Shown here: positions 23,888-34,325 of the stretch, in pieces
Numbering within the stretch: the first letter of the stretch is position 1
Layout: every line of letters starts with the position of its first letter
From: Enterococcus devriesei
GTDB lineage: Bacteria > Bacillota > Bacilli > Lactobacillales > Enterococcaceae
Direction: 5' to 3'
DNA: 64,000 nucleotides
NCBI RefSeq assembly: GCF_001885905.1
Contig: NZ_JXKM01000011.1
Coordinates: 667 to 64,666, forward strand
Position numbers and translations under genes: made by a program
The notes under the pieces: model-generated
The model's database searches: none
What the model saw: only the letters and a program-made list of their open reading frames with translations
What the model was told of the DNA's origin: nothing

Positions 23888-24000
23888 GCTTGGCTATTGC
23901 CTTTTCGGGAAAAATGTGTTAATTGTTGGGGGCTGACTAAAAACGATTACTTTTTTTCGATGAAGGCGAAATTATTGAATATAAGAAAGACAATCTTTTT

Positions 24001-24029
24001 TTGCAAATTCTCTGAAATTTCTCTACAAT
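24001..24029 (+). promoter_or_regulatory. Promoter of HAD phosphatase gene
   Basis: TTGCAA (24001-24006), a 17-base spacer and TACAAT (24024-24029). This would give a 5' leader of about 140 bases, containing a small GTCCG/CGGAC hairpin near 24135. The rest of 23888-24178 is AT-rich without a credible gene. Confidence 0.6.
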
Positions 24030-24178
24030 GAAGTGGTTAACAGAGATTATTTCGTAAAACGATCTGTTGGCAATAGGAATCTAGTATCAATAGAGTGAGA
24101 GTTGTTTAATTTGCAAGTTTCACCAGTAGTTCGTCCGTAAGCGGACAACAAATACATATATAAATGGAGAGATAAATT

Positions 24179-24958
24179 TTGGAAAGAAAATTAATCGCAC
24201 TAGACATTGATGGTACCTTGTTGAGTAGTCAAAGAAAACCTTTGGACAGCACCGTAAAAGCTTTGAAGTCTTTGCGTCAAGCTGGGCATCTAGTGATTAT
24301 TGCGACAGGCCGCTCACGCTTGTTGGCAGGCGACGTGATCCATCAGTTAGGTTGTTCGAATTATATTATTTGCAACGGCTCGGCAGCATTTCTCGATCAC
24401 GAACAAGTCTACAAGCACACACTTGATCGTGAAGCGTTGACGCGAATGATTGAGTTTGCTAGTGAACGTCAAGTGGATGTCGCCTTATTCGGCTTGGATT
24501 CATTTGCGCGTGTGACAAAATTCGACGTACCGACAGTATTAGACGCGATGGAATCTTTTGGTCAAAAAGCCCCAGGTTATGACGCCAATTATTTTTCCGA
24601 ACATGAAGTGTATCAAGGCTGTGCTTTTTATGATCAGTCGATGGATGAAGAATTTTCGCAAGCCTTTCCAGAATTTCGTTTGGTTCGTTGGCATGAGCAT
24701 AGTGTGGATATCATTCCAAATCCAGGCTCTAAGGCGCAAACAATCATGGCTTTAGCGAAAAAAGTAGGGATCAAGCCGGAAAACATTGTAACCTTTGGGG
24801 ATGGCAACAATGATATTGAAATGTTGAATTTAGCCGGAACCGGCGTAGCGATGGGAAATGCCTCTGCTCACGTAAAGGAAGCAGCGAATATCGTGACGGA
24901 TACCAATGACCGCGATGGCATCTATAAAGCTTTACGCCAATTAGAATTGGTCCACTAA
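24179..24958 (+). CDS. Cof-type HAD-IIB family hydrolase
   Basis: A 259-residue cytoplasmic phosphatase. HAD motif I is LDIDGTLL (nucleophile Asp9, acid/base Asp11), motif II ATGRS near residue 43, motif III the Lys around PGSKAQTI near 184, and motif IV FGDGNNDIEML near 205; the mobile C2 cap lies between II and III. Such enzymes dephosphorylate sugar phosphates, FMN or PLP. The start is TTG with GGAGA about 8 bases upstream and no ATG nearby. It is monocistronic with a clear terminator. Confidence 0.9.
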   Translation: MERKLIALDIDGTLLSSQRKPLDSTVKALKSLRQAGHLVIIATGRSRLLAGDVIHQLGCSNYIICNGSAAFLDHEQVYKHTLDREALTRMIEFASERQVDVALFGLDSFARVTKFDVPTVLDAMESFGQKAPGYDANYFSEHEVYQGCAFYDQSMDEEFSQAFPEFRLVRWHEHSVDIIPNPGSKAQTIMALAKKVGIKPENIVTFGDGNNDIEMLNLAGTGVAMGNASAHVKEAANIVTDTNDRDGIYKALRQLELVH

Positions 24959-24966
24959 TCCGCATT

Positions 24967-25000
24967 AAAAAGAATCGAGAGAAGTCTCGGTTCTTTTTTT
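24967..25000 (+). terminator. Terminator after HAD phosphatase gene
   Basis: AAAGAATCGAGA pairs with TCTCGGTTCTTT (one wobble) around a four-base loop, followed by a T-run. Confidence 0.85.
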
Positions 25001-25294
25001 GTTTGGAGTCGTTGCGGTTTTTTCAAAATTGAATCCATTGATTAAGTCGAAAATAAAGTTTTATTAGACGATTTGCATTAGTTTTCCCCAAAATACCCAG
25101 CAGCGAGCTGAGAGATATGACAAATTAAGCAGATATCCAGCTTATAAAATTATTTCTTTTCCTTGTTTTTTTAAGAAATCACCTCACACTGTTAATTTCT
25201 TTATTCATATTGACTGAACCGATATCCAACGTTTATCATATAAATAAGGAGTGTTTTTTTAAGGTGGGATTTTAGGCATAAAGGAGGAGAAAAA
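25001..25294 (+). other. Intergenic region upstream of lipoprotein gene
   Basis: AT-rich, no gene. TTGACT (25210-25215), a 17-base spacer and TTATCA (25233-25238) are a possible promoter for the following lipoprotein. AAAGGAGGAG lies just before its ATG. Confidence 0.45.
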
Positions 25295-26410
25295 ATGAAG
25301 AAGCAACGAGTGTTAGCGGGATTGATTTTATTAAGCAGTTTGTTGTTCACTTTCACCGCATGTTCCGGGGGCGAAACAAAAAAAGCGGAGAAAAAAGCAA
25401 GCACGGCGCAGACATCAAAAGTTGAATTAAGCGTGGAAGGTGGAAACTACATCATTCCTGATGGTGAGAAGGTCGATGATGAGACAGGCTTTTTAGCGTT
25501 AGAGGTGAAGGTCAAGAACAAATCGAAGGACAAGTTAGAGGTCTCCTCGAATGATTTTGCATTGTACGATAAAGAGGGCAAGAAGGTTTCTTCCGAACAT
25601 GTCTATGATTCTAACGATCATTTCAAGGTGATGAGCAGTGAGAGTTTATCAGAGGATAAGAGCTTTACGTCGCCGTTAGTTTTTGAGGTGGAAAAGGCGG
25701 GCGAGTACGAGCTTCATTACAAGCCGACCTATTATTCCGATGAAGAGCAGGATGACGGTATCGAATTAAAATTAAACACGAAAGAATATACCGATGATAC
25801 GAAAGCGGTAGAAGCGTTGACCAATCAATATGTCACAGCTGTTTTTTATGGCTCTGATGAAGTCAAAGAGGCGGACAAAAAAGCCGCCGGCAAATTGACA
25901 TTAGCCAATGATTTGGAACAAGAGCAAAAAACCTTCAAAGAAGAGGGCGTGAAGGCGTTGAAGGAGTCCTTTTCAAATTACGAGCCGTCAACCGCAGAAT
26001 TAGAAAAGGTGATCACCCAGCTGCAAAACACCAATAAAGAAAAAGGCCAAGTCACATACAGCTTCAAAGAATTTTTCCCGACCTCGGCGGTTGTTTATGT
26101 ACGGCCAGAAGTGGTGCTCTTAGATGATGTGGATACGAAGGCGATCACGGAGAAATTTGTTGAAGAAAATAAAGGCAAGTACACCGACTACACCAGTGTT
26201 CGGCGAGATGCGGAAAAATATTTGCTGCAGGAGTTGCCGGCAAAAATCAACGAGACCCCGATCAATACCGACGACAATATGAGTGGTGAAGGCTATCAAG
26301 TCAAGCTAGAGAAAAAGGATGATAAATGGGAACTCAATTCATCTAATGAGAGCCGAAATTATTATTTCCAATCAATGAAGGAGACCTTTAGAGGCGGGTT
26401 AAATGACTAA
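25295..26410 (+). CDS. DUF5105-type lipoprotein
   Basis: A 371-residue lipoprotein. The signal peptide ends at a lipobox FTAC (Cys near residue 23), followed by a charged linker. Residues about 40-160 look like a DUF4352-type beta-sandwich (LSVEGGNYIIPDGEKVD, FLALEVKVKNKSKDKLEVS, FVFEVEKAGEYEL-like pattern). The remainder is an alpha/beta region typical of the DUF5105 lipoproteins found in enterococci and relatives. The function is unknown. It overlaps the next gene by 8 bases (ATGACTAA), so the two products are probably made together and may act together at the cell envelope. Confidence 0.75.
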   Translation: MKKQRVLAGLILLSSLLFTFTACSGGETKKAEKKASTAQTSKVELSVEGGNYIIPDGEKVDDETGFLALEVKVKNKSKDKLEVSSNDFALYDKEGKKVSSEHVYDSNDHFKVMSSESLSEDKSFTSPLVFEVEKAGEYELHYKPTYYSDEEQDDGIELKLNTKEYTDDTKAVEALTNQYVTAVFYGSDEVKEADKKAAGKLTLANDLEQEQKTFKEEGVKALKESFSNYEPSTAELEKVITQLQNTNKEKGQVTYSFKEFFPTSAVVYVRPEVVLLDDVDTKAITEKFVEENKGKYTDYTSVRRDAEKYLLQELPAKINETPINTDDNMSGEGYQVKLEKKDDKWELNSSNESRNYYFQSMKETFRGGLND

Positions 26411-27485
26411 AATCAGGGGATCGCTGGTCATCGCATTTGTGATTGTACTAGGTATCGCAGCTGCTGTGACCGGCTATTCCAGTTACAAAAATGGTGAGGA
26501 AGCCACTGTTGAGCGCCTAGCGCAGGCGTTACTAAAGAATGATCAGACGATGATCAAAAAATCCATGCCGACTTTTTCAACGAAGCAAAAAATTTCGACT
26601 GGGACCCGCAAAATGTTCCAACACCAGATTCGCAAACTGAAAAGCAAAGAACAAGTCGTCGCCTTCTTAAAGGATGAAGATCATTTTTCAATTAAAAAAG
26701 GAGCATCGTTGTTTGAACCGGCAAAAATCTACCCAATTCCCCGCACGATCGAGTTAGAGCTACCGCAAGAAGCGAGCTTAAAAGCGCGACTGCAAGGACG
26801 TCCGATCGTTGGCAACTATGACGAGGATTGGCGTAAGGTTACTTTTGGTCCTTTTTTATCTGGTGAATATGAATTAACTTACGAATTGACGCATCCTAAA
26901 TTTGGGCGGCACAAAACCAAGGAAAGGATTGATTTGAAAAAGACGGATCAGCGTGTGATTATCAAGGAAAATAATCTCTATGATGGCAACGCGGCGTTTC
27001 AACAGCATCTACTGGCTTCTGCGGTAAATTATTTTGATTCCATGAATGAAGCAATCCGCAATGATTTAAACGTTTCCCGAATGGCCGCCTCAAAGGAGCA
27101 TAAAGAAAAGCTGCAGCAAAGCTTTGAAAAGCTGAAGCCCTATATGGAGAATTTCCAACAGAGCTTCCAAACCATCCAAATTGATTGTGATTCGATCGCT
27201 GTCAACCGAGCTCAAACAAAAGTACAGTTGGATTTGTATGTGGATCTTAAACGTTCAATGAAATTGATCGAAGAAACCGGAATTGATGAAGCATTGGTTT
27301 CCGACAAACAAAACGCAATCGCTCACTTTCTTTATGATGAGGAGCAGAAAAAATGGCTGATCGATGAACTAATCTTTGATACGTTTCAGCAAGATCCGGA
27401 AAAATGGGAACAATCGAAAAGTTATCGTGGTCAAGCTGAGAAAACGGCGCAATGGAGTAAAACTAGCGGCGGCAATGTCGTATAA
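26403..27485 (+). CDS. Membrane-anchored extracellular protein, TcaA/YvbJ-like
   Basis: A 360-residue protein with one N-terminal membrane helix (residues 6-25) and an otherwise extracellular body. The first part (EATVERLAQALLKNDQTMI and following) resembles the repeated domains of TcaA-type proteins, and the C-terminal part (residues about 205-350, ending in FLYDEEQKKWLIDELIFD) has the pattern of an NTF2-like domain. The N-terminal zinc ribbon of full TcaA proteins is missing. TcaA members affect glycopeptide susceptibility, but no such role can be assigned here. It is coupled to the DUF5105 lipoprotein; together they look like a cell-surface module. Confidence 0.55.
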   Translation: MTKIRGSLVIAFVIVLGIAAAVTGYSSYKNGEEATVERLAQALLKNDQTMIKKSMPTFSTKQKISTGTRKMFQHQIRKLKSKEQVVAFLKDEDHFSIKKGASLFEPAKIYPIPRTIELELPQEASLKARLQGRPIVGNYDEDWRKVTFGPFLSGEYELTYELTHPKFGRHKTKERIDLKKTDQRVIIKENNLYDGNAAFQQHLLASAVNYFDSMNEAIRNDLNVSRMAASKEHKEKLQQSFEKLKPYMENFQQSFQTIQIDCDSIAVNRAQTKVQLDLYVDLKRSMKLIEETGIDEALVSDKQNAIAHFLYDEEQKKWLIDELIFDTFQQDPEKWEQSKSYRGQAEKTAQWSKTSGGNVV

Positions 27486-27511
27486 AAACTGTGGGAGACC
27501 GCAGTTTTTTT
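27485..27511 (+). terminator. Terminator of lipoprotein pair
   Basis: AAAACTGTGG and CCGCAGTTTT form a 10-bp stem around GAGA, followed by T's. It begins at the stop codon of the upstream gene. Confidence 0.85.
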
Positions 27512-27667
27512 GTGCATCAAGCGAGAATCACGGTCCTCATTTTAATTTTTTTCAAAGGAAAAGGCGCGATCAGCAAAACTTTTTATGGAGCAACGAAGGA
27601 ATCTTTTATTTTCAAGCAAAAACAACTATAATGAGACAAGATGCTTAACTAGAGAAGGGGAAAAAAA

Positions 27668-28462
27668 GTGCGCTTACTATTTATCGGGGATGTTGTTGGG
27701 TCGTTAGGTCGGCAGATGTTGAGTGATTATTTGCCACGATTGAAAAAGAAATACCATCCGCAGCTAACAATCGTTAACGGCGAAAATGCAGCAGCGGGTC
27801 GCGGAATCACAGAAAAAATTTATAAGAAATTCTTACAAGATGGTGTTGATGTCGTTACCATGGGCAACCATACGTGGGACAATCAAGCGATTTTTGATTT
27901 TATCGGCGATGCGAAGAAAATGATTCGGCCGGCGAATTTTCCAGTGGGAACACCGGGAATGGGCCATTTATACGTAAAGGTGAATGATCTAGAGCTGGCG
28001 ATCATTAATCTACAAGGCCGCTCCTTTATGGCTGACCTAGACGATCCTTTCCGAATTGGTGAGCAATTGATTGCTGAAGCAGAAAAACGCACGCCTTATA
28101 TCTTCGTTGATTTTCATGGCGAAACCACTAGTGAAAAGCAAGCGATGGGCTGGTTTTTGGACGGTCGTGCATCCGCAGTCGTCGGGACCCATACCCATGT
28201 TCAAACGAATGACGCACGGATCTTACCGAAAGGGACGGCTTATTTAACGGATGTCGGCATGACGGGCCCTTATGATGGTATTTTAGGAATGAAAAGAGAG
28301 CCGATCATCGAAAAATTCATGACCGCAATGCCTCGTCGCTTTGAAGTAGTTGAAGATGGTCGCGGTATCTTATCTGCTTGTGTGATCGACCTTGATAAAA
28401 ATGGTCACGGGAAAAAAATCGAAACGATCCTAATCAATGAGGATCGCCCTTTTAGAGAATAA
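27668..28462 (+). CDS. ymdB: YmdB family metallophosphoesterase (TIGR00282)
   Basis: A 264-residue cytoplasmic phosphodiesterase. Di-metal motifs are visible: FIGDVVGSLGR (Asp8 region), VNGENAAAGRG near residue 38, MGNHTWDN near 65, VDFHGETTSEK near 150 and GTHTHVQTND near 177. Bacillus YmdB hydrolyses 2',3'-cAMP and influences biofilm and motility decisions. The start is GTG with GAAGGGG about 7 bases before it. It precedes ricA, mutS and mutL, similar to the Bacillus ymdB-ymcA-mutSL neighbourhood without the sporulation genes. Confidence 0.93.
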   Translation: MRLLFIGDVVGSLGRQMLSDYLPRLKKKYHPQLTIVNGENAAAGRGITEKIYKKFLQDGVDVVTMGNHTWDNQAIFDFIGDAKKMIRPANFPVGTPGMGHLYVKVNDLELAIINLQGRSFMADLDDPFRIGEQLIAEAEKRTPYIFVDFHGETTSEKQAMGWFLDGRASAVVGTHTHVQTNDARILPKGTAYLTDVGMTGPYDGILGMKREPIIEKFMTAMPRRFEVVEDGRGILSACVIDLDKNGHGKKIETILINEDRPFRE

Positions 28463-28480
28463 AAAATAAAGAGGTATGAA

Positions 28481-28867
28481 ATGAATTTGGAAAAAGAAGC
28501 CGCCGTTGAAGCGGCTTTAAATGATTTAACCGCATTATTGAAAGAAAATGAGGTCATCATTGACTATCAGCGGGTGCAAAAGCGAGTAGCAGAAAGCGAC
28601 ACCCTCAAACAATTGGAAGACGAAATCAAGGAAGCGCAAAAAGCTGCGGTCCAGTATGCCCATTATGGCAAACCGGAAGCAGAGAAGGCTGCCTTAAAGG
28701 AAGCAGATCGGCTGACGAAGGAATTCGACCAGCACCCGCTAGTTACGGCTTACCGAGATCAATTAGTGGAAGCCAATGACCTGTTGCAACATTTGACGCA
28801 CATGATCCAAAAAGAAGTCAATGATACTCTTGAAGCAGATGATTTTGAAACAGACAAGTCGGAGTAA
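28481..28867 (+). CDS. ricA: RicA/YmcA-like protein (YlbF/YmcA family)
   Basis: A 128-residue mostly helical protein. The region TLKQLEDEIKEAQKAAVQYAHYGKPEAEKAALKEAD is recognisable as YmcA-like, as is the position just upstream of mutS. In Bacillus RicA works with RicF and RicT as a complex that modulates RNase Y and RNA maturation. The conserved Cys ligands for the complex's iron-sulfur clusters are not seen in this protein. It lies 18 bases after ymdB and is followed by repeat copies. Confidence 0.78.
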   Translation: MNLEKEAAVEAALNDLTALLKENEVIIDYQRVQKRVAESDTLKQLEDEIKEAQKAAVQYAHYGKPEAEKAALKEADRLTKEFDQHPLVTAYRDQLVEANDLLQHLTHMIQKEVNDTLEADDFETDKSE

Positions 28868-28876
28868 GTAGCAACT

Positions 28877-29027
28877 TTATTTTTCCATAAGAAAAATAAA
28901 TTCATTAAAACGAAGTAGGATGCCAGTTCTTCTTATTGCTTTAGCAAGGATAGTAGAATGGTATACGTGCTGAGCATCAGACTTATTTTTCCATTAAGAA
29001 AAATAAATTCATTAAAACGAAGTAGGA
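28877..29027 (+). repeat. Direct-repeat element upstream of mutS
   Basis: Two near-identical 44-45 base copies (28877-28920 and 28983-29027) start TTATTTTTCCAT and end CGAAGTAGGA, differing by one T. Each contains an inverted repeat TTATTTTTC/GAAAAATAA. The second copy runs directly into the mutS ribosome binding site (AGTAGGAGG). The 62-base spacer contains ATGGTATACGTGCTGAGCATC, which is closely similar to a segment of the rpe-upstream repeats at 57.7-58.2 kb. Confidence 0.85.
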
Positions 29028-29036
29028 GGAGCATTC

Positions 29037-31592
29037 ATGCCTCAAAAAACGAAAAATACGCCAATGATGGAACAGTATCTGGCGATCAAGGAACAATACA
29101 AAGACGCATTTTTATTTTATCGTTTAGGCGACTTTTATGAGTTGTTTAACGAAGATGCGATCAAGGTTTCGCAGCTATTGGAATTGACATTGACCAGTCG
29201 TAATCGTAATGCGGATGATCCAATTCCTATGTGTGGCGTGCCCCATCATTCTGCTCAAGGCTATATCGACACTTTAGTGGAGCAAGGCTATAAAGTCGCG
29301 ATCTGTGAACAAATGGAAGATCCCAAGCAAGCAAAAGGCATGGTTAAGCGAGAAGTTGTTCAACTGATTACGCCGGGAACCTTAATGGACGGCAAAGGCA
29401 TCGAAGCCAAAACCAATAACTTTTTGACGGCGGTCACTCAAGTAAACGATCAATTTGGCTTTGCTTACGTGGATCTCTCTACGGGTGAGCTAAAGACCGC
29501 ATTATTACACGATGAAGAAGCGGTCATGAATGAAGCCACCGCCTTGCAAACGAAGGAGATCGTCTTAGGCAGTGAGATTCCTGAAGGTCTGCAAAAAAAT
29601 CTAGCTGAACGATTAGGTTTGGTTTTTTCTAAGCAAGAAACGATCGAAGACAATGCGGAGTTTAGCTTTTTGACCGCAGATATCACTGAGGATTTGGAAA
29701 AAGAAGCGACAGGCAAGTTGTTGACCTATTTGTCGGTGACGCAAAAGCGTAGTCTCGGTCATATCCAAAAGGCGGAGGAATACCAGCCGGAACATTTTTT
29801 GAAGCTGGATTATTTTTCAAAAACCAATTTAGAATTAACACGCTCAATTCGGACTGGCAAAAAACAAGGCACGCTTTTATGGCTATTGGATGAAACCAAA
29901 ACTGCGATGGGTGGTCGTTTGCTGAAACAATGGATCGATCGTCCGCTGATTCAAAAACGTCAAATCAATGCCCGCCAAGCAATGGTAGCTTCTTTATTAG
30001 CCGCCTATTTCGAGCGGATGGATTTGAATGAGGCGTTGACGAAAGTCTATGACTTGGAACGCTTAGCGGGTCGCGTGGCTTTTGGGAATGTCAACGGCCG
30101 GGATCTGATCCAATTGAAAACTTCTTTGATGCAAGTGCCTCAAATTCGTCAATTACTAAGTGGGATCAATCAAGGAGAATGGAACGATCTTTTAATCGAT
30201 ATGGAGCCGATGGATGATTTAGTTGAGTTGATTGAAAAAGCGATCAATGATGAAGCACCATTGCAAATCACAGAAGGTAATGTGATCAAAGATGGCTACG
30301 ATGAGCAATTAGACCAATACCGTGAAGCGATGACCAACGGAAAAACCTGGCTGGCGGAATTGGAAGCGCGGGAACGTCAAGAAACGGGTATCAAAACGCT
30401 AAAAGTCGGGTATAATCGTGTCTTTGGTTATTATATCGAAATCACCAAATCAAACCTTGCCAACTTAGAAGAAGGCAAGTATGAGCGGAAGCAAACGTTG
30501 GCCAATGCGGAACGTTTTATCACACCAGAGCTAAAAAAATTAGAGACCTTGATTTTAGAAGCAGAAGAAAAATCAGTGGCCTTAGAATACAATTTATTTT
30601 TAGGTGTAAGGAACGAAGTTAAAAAAGCCATCACTCGCCTGCAAAAATTAGCGAAAAGTTTGAGTGCCACGGATGTTTTGCAAAGTTTTGCGGTAGTCAG
30701 CGAACGGTATCAATATGTTCAGCCAACGATGGAAGTCGGAACCCATAATTTACAAATCAAAGAAGGCCGTCATCCAGTTGTAGAAAAAGTGTTGGGCCAT
30801 CAAGAATATATCCCAAACAGTGTTCACATGAGCCCCGATGAAATGTTGCTGCTGATTACTGGGCCAAACATGTCTGGTAAGAGTACCTATATGCGTCAAT
30901 TGGCGCTGACGGTGATCATGGCGCAAATGGGTTGTTTTGTTCCAGCGGAAAGCGCCCAGCTACCGATCTTTGATCAGATCTTTACCCGGATCGGAGCCAG
31001 CGATGATTTGATCGCTGGTCAATCGACCTTCATGGTGGAAATGATGGAAGCCAATCAAGCGCTGCGACATGCGACGCCAAACAGTTTGATTTTATTTGAT
31101 GAACTAGGTCGTGGAACGGCGACCTATGATGGGATGGCTTTAGCGCAAGCGATTATAGAGTACATCCATAAAAACGTGAAGGCTAAGACGTTATTTTCGA
31201 CCCATTATCATGAATTGACCGTTTTAGAAGAAAGCTTGCCGCAATTAAAAAATGTACATGTCGGTGCGGTGGAACAAAATGGTGAAGTCGTCTTCCTACA
31301 TAAATTAATGGACGGTCCCGCTGATAAAAGCTACGGGATTCACGTAGCGAAAATCGCCGGCATGCCGACCGAATTATTGTCGCGGGCGGCAACGATCCTA
31401 TCCGCCTTAGAAGCGGATACGCCGGTTCAAAAAAATGTGGAGATTGCTGAAGAAAATGAACAGTTGTCCTTGTTCAACGAAGTTTCGACTGCTGAATTAG
31501 GTGTGGTGGACAGCATCAAGAAAGCCAACCTGCTTGAAATGAACCCAATGGAAGCATTAAACTTCCTGTATGAATTGCAAAAACGGATTTAA
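29037..31592 (+). CDS. mutS: DNA mismatch repair protein MutS
   Basis: An 851-residue mismatch-recognition ATPase. The N-terminal mismatch-binding domain has the Phe-X-Glu motif (RLGDFYELF, with Phe38 and Glu40). Connector, lever and clamp regions follow, and the C-terminal ATPase has Walker [14 protein letters not shown] near residue 608, Walker [17 protein letters not shown] near 685 and the STHYHEL switch near 720. The length is standard. ATG with AGGAGG 8 bases upstream, the ribosome binding site coming from a repeat copy. It is followed by mutL, 37 bases downstream. Confidence 0.98.
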   Translation: MPQKTKNTPMMEQYLAIKEQYKDAFLFYRLGDFYELFNEDAIKVSQLLELTLTSRNRNADDPIPMCGVPHHSAQGYIDTLVEQGYKVAICEQMEDPKQAKGMVKREVVQLITPGTLMDGKGIEAKTNNFLTAVTQVNDQFGFAYVDLSTGELKTALLHDEEAVMNEATALQTKEIVLGSEIPEGLQKNLAERLGLVFSKQETIEDNAEFSFLTADITEDLEKEATGKLLTYLSVTQKRSLGHIQKAEEYQPEHFLKLDYFSKTNLELTRSIRTGKKQGTLLWLLDETKTAMGGRLLKQWIDRPLIQKRQINARQAMVASLLAAYFERMDLNEALTKVYDLERLAGRVAFGNVNGRDLIQLKTSLMQVPQIRQLLSGINQGEWNDLLIDMEPMDDLVELIEKAINDEAPLQITEGNVIKDGYDEQLDQYREAMTNGKTWLAELEARERQETGIKTLKVGYNRVFGYYIEITKSNLANLEEGKYERKQTLANAERFITPELKKLETLILEAEEKSVALEYNLFLGVRNEVKKAITRLQKLAKSLSATDVLQSFAVVSERYQYVQPTMEVGTHNLQIKEGRHPVVEKVLGHQEYIPNSVHMSPDEMLLLITGPNMSGKSTYMRQLALTVIMAQMGCFVPAESAQLPIFDQIFTRIGASDDLIAGQSTFMVEMMEANQALRHATPNSLILFDELGRGTATYDGMALAQAIIEYIHKNVKAKTLFSTHYHELTVLEESLPQLKNVHVGAVEQNGEVVFLHKLMDGPADKSYGIHVAKIAGMPTELLSRAATILSALEADTPVQKNVEIAEENEQLSLFNEVSTAELGVVDSIKKANLLEMNPMEALNFLYELQKRI

Positions 31593-31629
31593 TCCTAAAG
31601 AGTGACAAAGGAAAACGAGGTGGAAGTCG

Positions 31630-33627
31630 ATGGGAAAAATCCAAGAATTATCTGAACGTTTAGCCAATCAAATTGCCGCAGGGGAAGTCGTGGAACGCCC
31701 TGCGTCAGTCGTCAAAGAATTAGTGGAAAATGCCATCGATGCCAAAGCAACACAGATCGATATTTTGATCGAAGAGGCCGGCTTGAAAAAAATTCAGATC
31801 GTTGATAACGGCGAAGGAATCGAGCAAGGGGATGTCGAGAATGCGTTTAAACGGCATGCCACTAGTAAGATCCACAACCGCGATGATTTGTTCCGAATTC
31901 GAACGCTGGGGTTTCGTGGTGAAGCGTTGCCGTCGATCGCCTCTGTTTCCGAGATGACATTGGAAACGGCGACCGCGGATGAAACGCAAGGCTCGTTTCT
32001 TTTTCTAAAAGGCGGTAAGATCGAAGAACAACGCCCGACTTCTTTGCGGACAGGTACGAAGATCACGGTGGAAAATCTTTTCTTCAATACACCGGCTCGC
32101 TTGAAATACGTCAAGAGCCTACAAACTGAATTATCGAATATCGGCGACATCGTCAATCGGATGGCATCGAGTCATCCTCAGGTCGCTTTTCGTTTAGTCC
32201 ATGACGGACATAAAATGTTAAGTACTAGCGGCAGCGGCGAGTTGAAGCAAACGATCGCCGGTATCTACGGCGTGGCGACGGCAAAAAAAATGCTGAAAGT
32301 CGAAGCCAAAGACTTAGACTTCACATTGAATGGGTACGTCTCGCTACCGGAAGTCACGCGAGCTAGCCGCAATTATTTATCGGTCATCATTAATGGCCGC
32401 TATATTAAAAATTATGCGCTGAACAAGGCGATCATCAACGGCTATCAGTCGAAATTAATGGTGGGGCGTTTTCCAATCGCAGTATTGGAGATCACGATGG
32501 ACCCGTTATTGGTTGATGTGAATGTCCATCCAACCAAGCAAGAAGTCCGTTTATCCAAAGAAAAAGAATTGATGGACTTGATCAGCCGAGCCATTGCAGA
32601 AAGTTTGCGGCAAATCAACTTGATTCCTGATGTTGGGGAAAATCCCAGCTTCAAACGGAAAGTCGAAAGAATCCATACAGAGCAATTAGATTTGCCTTTA
32701 GAAGAACAGTCGAAGAAAAAAAGTGATTTGAATTACGATCCAAAGACTGGCATTTTTTATGTTGAACCAAAAGCAGAAGAAACGTTGGAGGCAGAGGTGC
32801 CGATTTCATCGGAAATTCCGGATACAACCTATTCAGAGCCTTTGAGTTCAGCAGTGGAGCACGTTTCACTGGTGGAAGAAACACCAGCATCGCATGTTGC
32901 TGAAATTGCTGATGAAGAGGAAATATTTGACGAAGCGGCTAGTGCCGACCATCCAGAATTTGATCTAAGTACGCAATCTGGTGAGAAAGTGATCGAACAA
33001 GCCATTAACAAGTTGGAACAGGAACAACCAAAGGAACGGTTTCCGATGTTGGAATACTTTGGTCAGATGCATGGCACTTATTTATTTGCTCAAAGCAAAG
33101 ACGGCCTGTACATTGTCGACCAACATGCCGCACAAGAACGGATCAAGTATGAATACTTCCGAGAAAAAATCGGTGATGTCTCTGATGATTTGCAGGAATT
33201 ATTGGTGCCCTTCGTGTTGGATTATCCCAATAACGATGCCATCAAGCTGAAAGAGCAGACGGAATTGCTGCAAGAAGTCGGAATTTATTTAGAAGAGTTT
33301 GGTCCGAATAGCTTTATCGTGCGAGCGCATCCGACTTGGTATCCGGCGGGACAAGAAGAAAGTATCATTCGTGAAATGATCGATATGTTGTTGATCACTG
33401 GTTCAGTCAGTGTCAAAAAATTCCGTGAAGCGACAGCGATTATGATGAGTTGTAAACGATCCATTAAAGCCAATCATCATTTAAATGAAGCGCAGGCGCG
33501 GGTGTTGCTGACGGATCTTGCTCAATGTGAGAATCCCTTTAACTGTCCCCATGGCCGACCGGTGCTGATTCATTTTAGCAATAGCGACATGGAGCATATG
33601 TTCAAACGCATCCAAGATCCTCATTAA
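31630..33627 (+). CDS. mutL: DNA mismatch repair protein MutL
   Basis: A 665-residue protein. The N-terminal GHKL ATPase is complete: [26 protein letters not shown], then DNGEGI and [14 protein letters not shown]. An acidic, low-complexity linker spans about residues 350-470. The C-terminal dimerisation domain carries the endonuclease metal motif [12 protein letters not shown] and CPHGRP near the end, so this MutL should nick DNA, as in bacteria lacking MutH. It is cotranscribed with mutS. Confidence 0.98.
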   Translation: MGKIQELSERLANQIAAGEVVERPASVVKELVENAIDAKATQIDILIEEAGLKKIQIVDNGEGIEQGDVENAFKRHATSKIHNRDDLFRIRTLGFRGEALPSIASVSEMTLETATADETQGSFLFLKGGKIEEQRPTSLRTGTKITVENLFFNTPARLKYVKSLQTELSNIGDIVNRMASSHPQVAFRLVHDGHKMLSTSGSGELKQTIAGIYGVATAKKMLKVEAKDLDFTLNGYVSLPEVTRASRNYLSVIINGRYIKNYALNKAIINGYQSKLMVGRFPIAVLEITMDPLLVDVNVHPTKQEVRLSKEKELMDLISRAIAESLRQINLIPDVGENPSFKRKVERIHTEQLDLPLEEQSKKKSDLNYDPKTGIFYVEPKAEETLEAEVPISSEIPDTTYSEPLSSAVEHVSLVEETPASHVAEIADEEEIFDEAASADHPEFDLSTQSGEKVIEQAINKLEQEQPKERFPMLEYFGQMHGTYLFAQSKDGLYIVDQHAAQERIKYEYFREKIGDVSDDLQELLVPFVLDYPNNDAIKLKEQTELLQEVGIYLEEFGPNSFIVRAHPTWYPAGQEESIIREMIDMLLITGSVSVKKFREATAIMMSCKRSIKANHHLNEAQARVLLTDLAQCENPFNCPHGRPVLIHFSNSDMEHMFKRIQDPH

Positions 33628-33658
33628 TAGAAAAAAACGAAGAAAGGCCTGTGACTAA

Positions 33659-34210
33659 ATGACAGTTATTTTAGCCTCACAATCCCCAAGAAGACAAGAA
33701 TTGCTGCGTTGGTTGATCCCAGACTTTGAGATTCAACCAGCCGATATTGATGAAGACGTAAAGGAACAATACACACCAAAGGAATATGTCATGGAAATGG
33801 CGCGTCAAAAAGCGGCGGTGGTAGCTGAAGAGCATCCCGAAGCACTTGTCATCGCTAGTGATACCGCGGTCGTTCTAGGAGAAAAAATTCTCGTCAAACC
33901 GAAGAGTCGTGAAGAAGCCTTTGAAATGTTATCAAGCATGAGTGGCGGCAGCCATTTGGTTTATACGGCAGTGGTGATCCGTCAAAAAAATAAAATCGAA
34001 GAACAGCTGACTTTTGCGAAAGTAACGTTTTATCCTTTAACTGAAGAAGAAATCAATCGCTATTTAGACAGCGATGATTATAAAGACAAAGCTGGCGCTT
34101 ACGGTATCCAAAATGGGGCGGGGGTCTTCGTGGAAAAAATCGAAGGCGATTATTATAGTATCGTTGGTTTCCCTGTCGGTGCTGTGAATCAAATGTTGAA
34201 AAAATTTTAA
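33659..34210 (+). CDS. maf: Maf family nucleoside triphosphate pyrophosphatase
   Basis: A 183-residue Maf/YhdE-type enzyme. The N-terminal substrate loop is ILASQSPRRQELL, with IASDTAVVLG near residue 67 and the C-terminal KAGAYGIQ and GDYYSIVGFPV motifs. The family hydrolyses dTTP/UTP or modified nucleotides to monophosphates. Housecleaning next to mismatch repair genes is functionally sensible. It is the last gene of the mutSL group, followed by a GC-rich terminator. Confidence 0.95.
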   Translation: MTVILASQSPRRQELLRWLIPDFEIQPADIDEDVKEQYTPKEYVMEMARQKAAVVAEEHPEALVIASDTAVVLGEKILVKPKSREEAFEMLSSMSGGSHLVYTAVVIRQKNKIEEQLTFAKVTFYPLTEEEINRYLDSDDYKDKAGAYGIQNGAGVFVEKIEGDYYSIVGFPVGAVNQMLKKF

Positions 34211-34216
34211 GTTAGC

Positions 34217-34246
34217 GGCGCGTCCATTCAGTTGGCGCGCCTTTTT
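34217..34246 (+). terminator. Terminator of mutSL-maf group
   Basis: GGCGCGTC pairs with GGCGCGCC (one wobble) around a nine-base loop, followed by TTTTT. Confidence 0.85.
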
Positions 34247-34325
34247 GAGCAAATTCTTCGTTTCCTTTTCTTAACCGGAGTATGCTTAGCCTGTTCCTAA
34301 AAAAATAAAGAAAGAGGGAGACACA

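Noticed and set aside
23723-24031. 102-codon plus-strand frame
   Set aside because: It is antisense to the structured rpsD leader and its promoter; the structure explains the conservation better.
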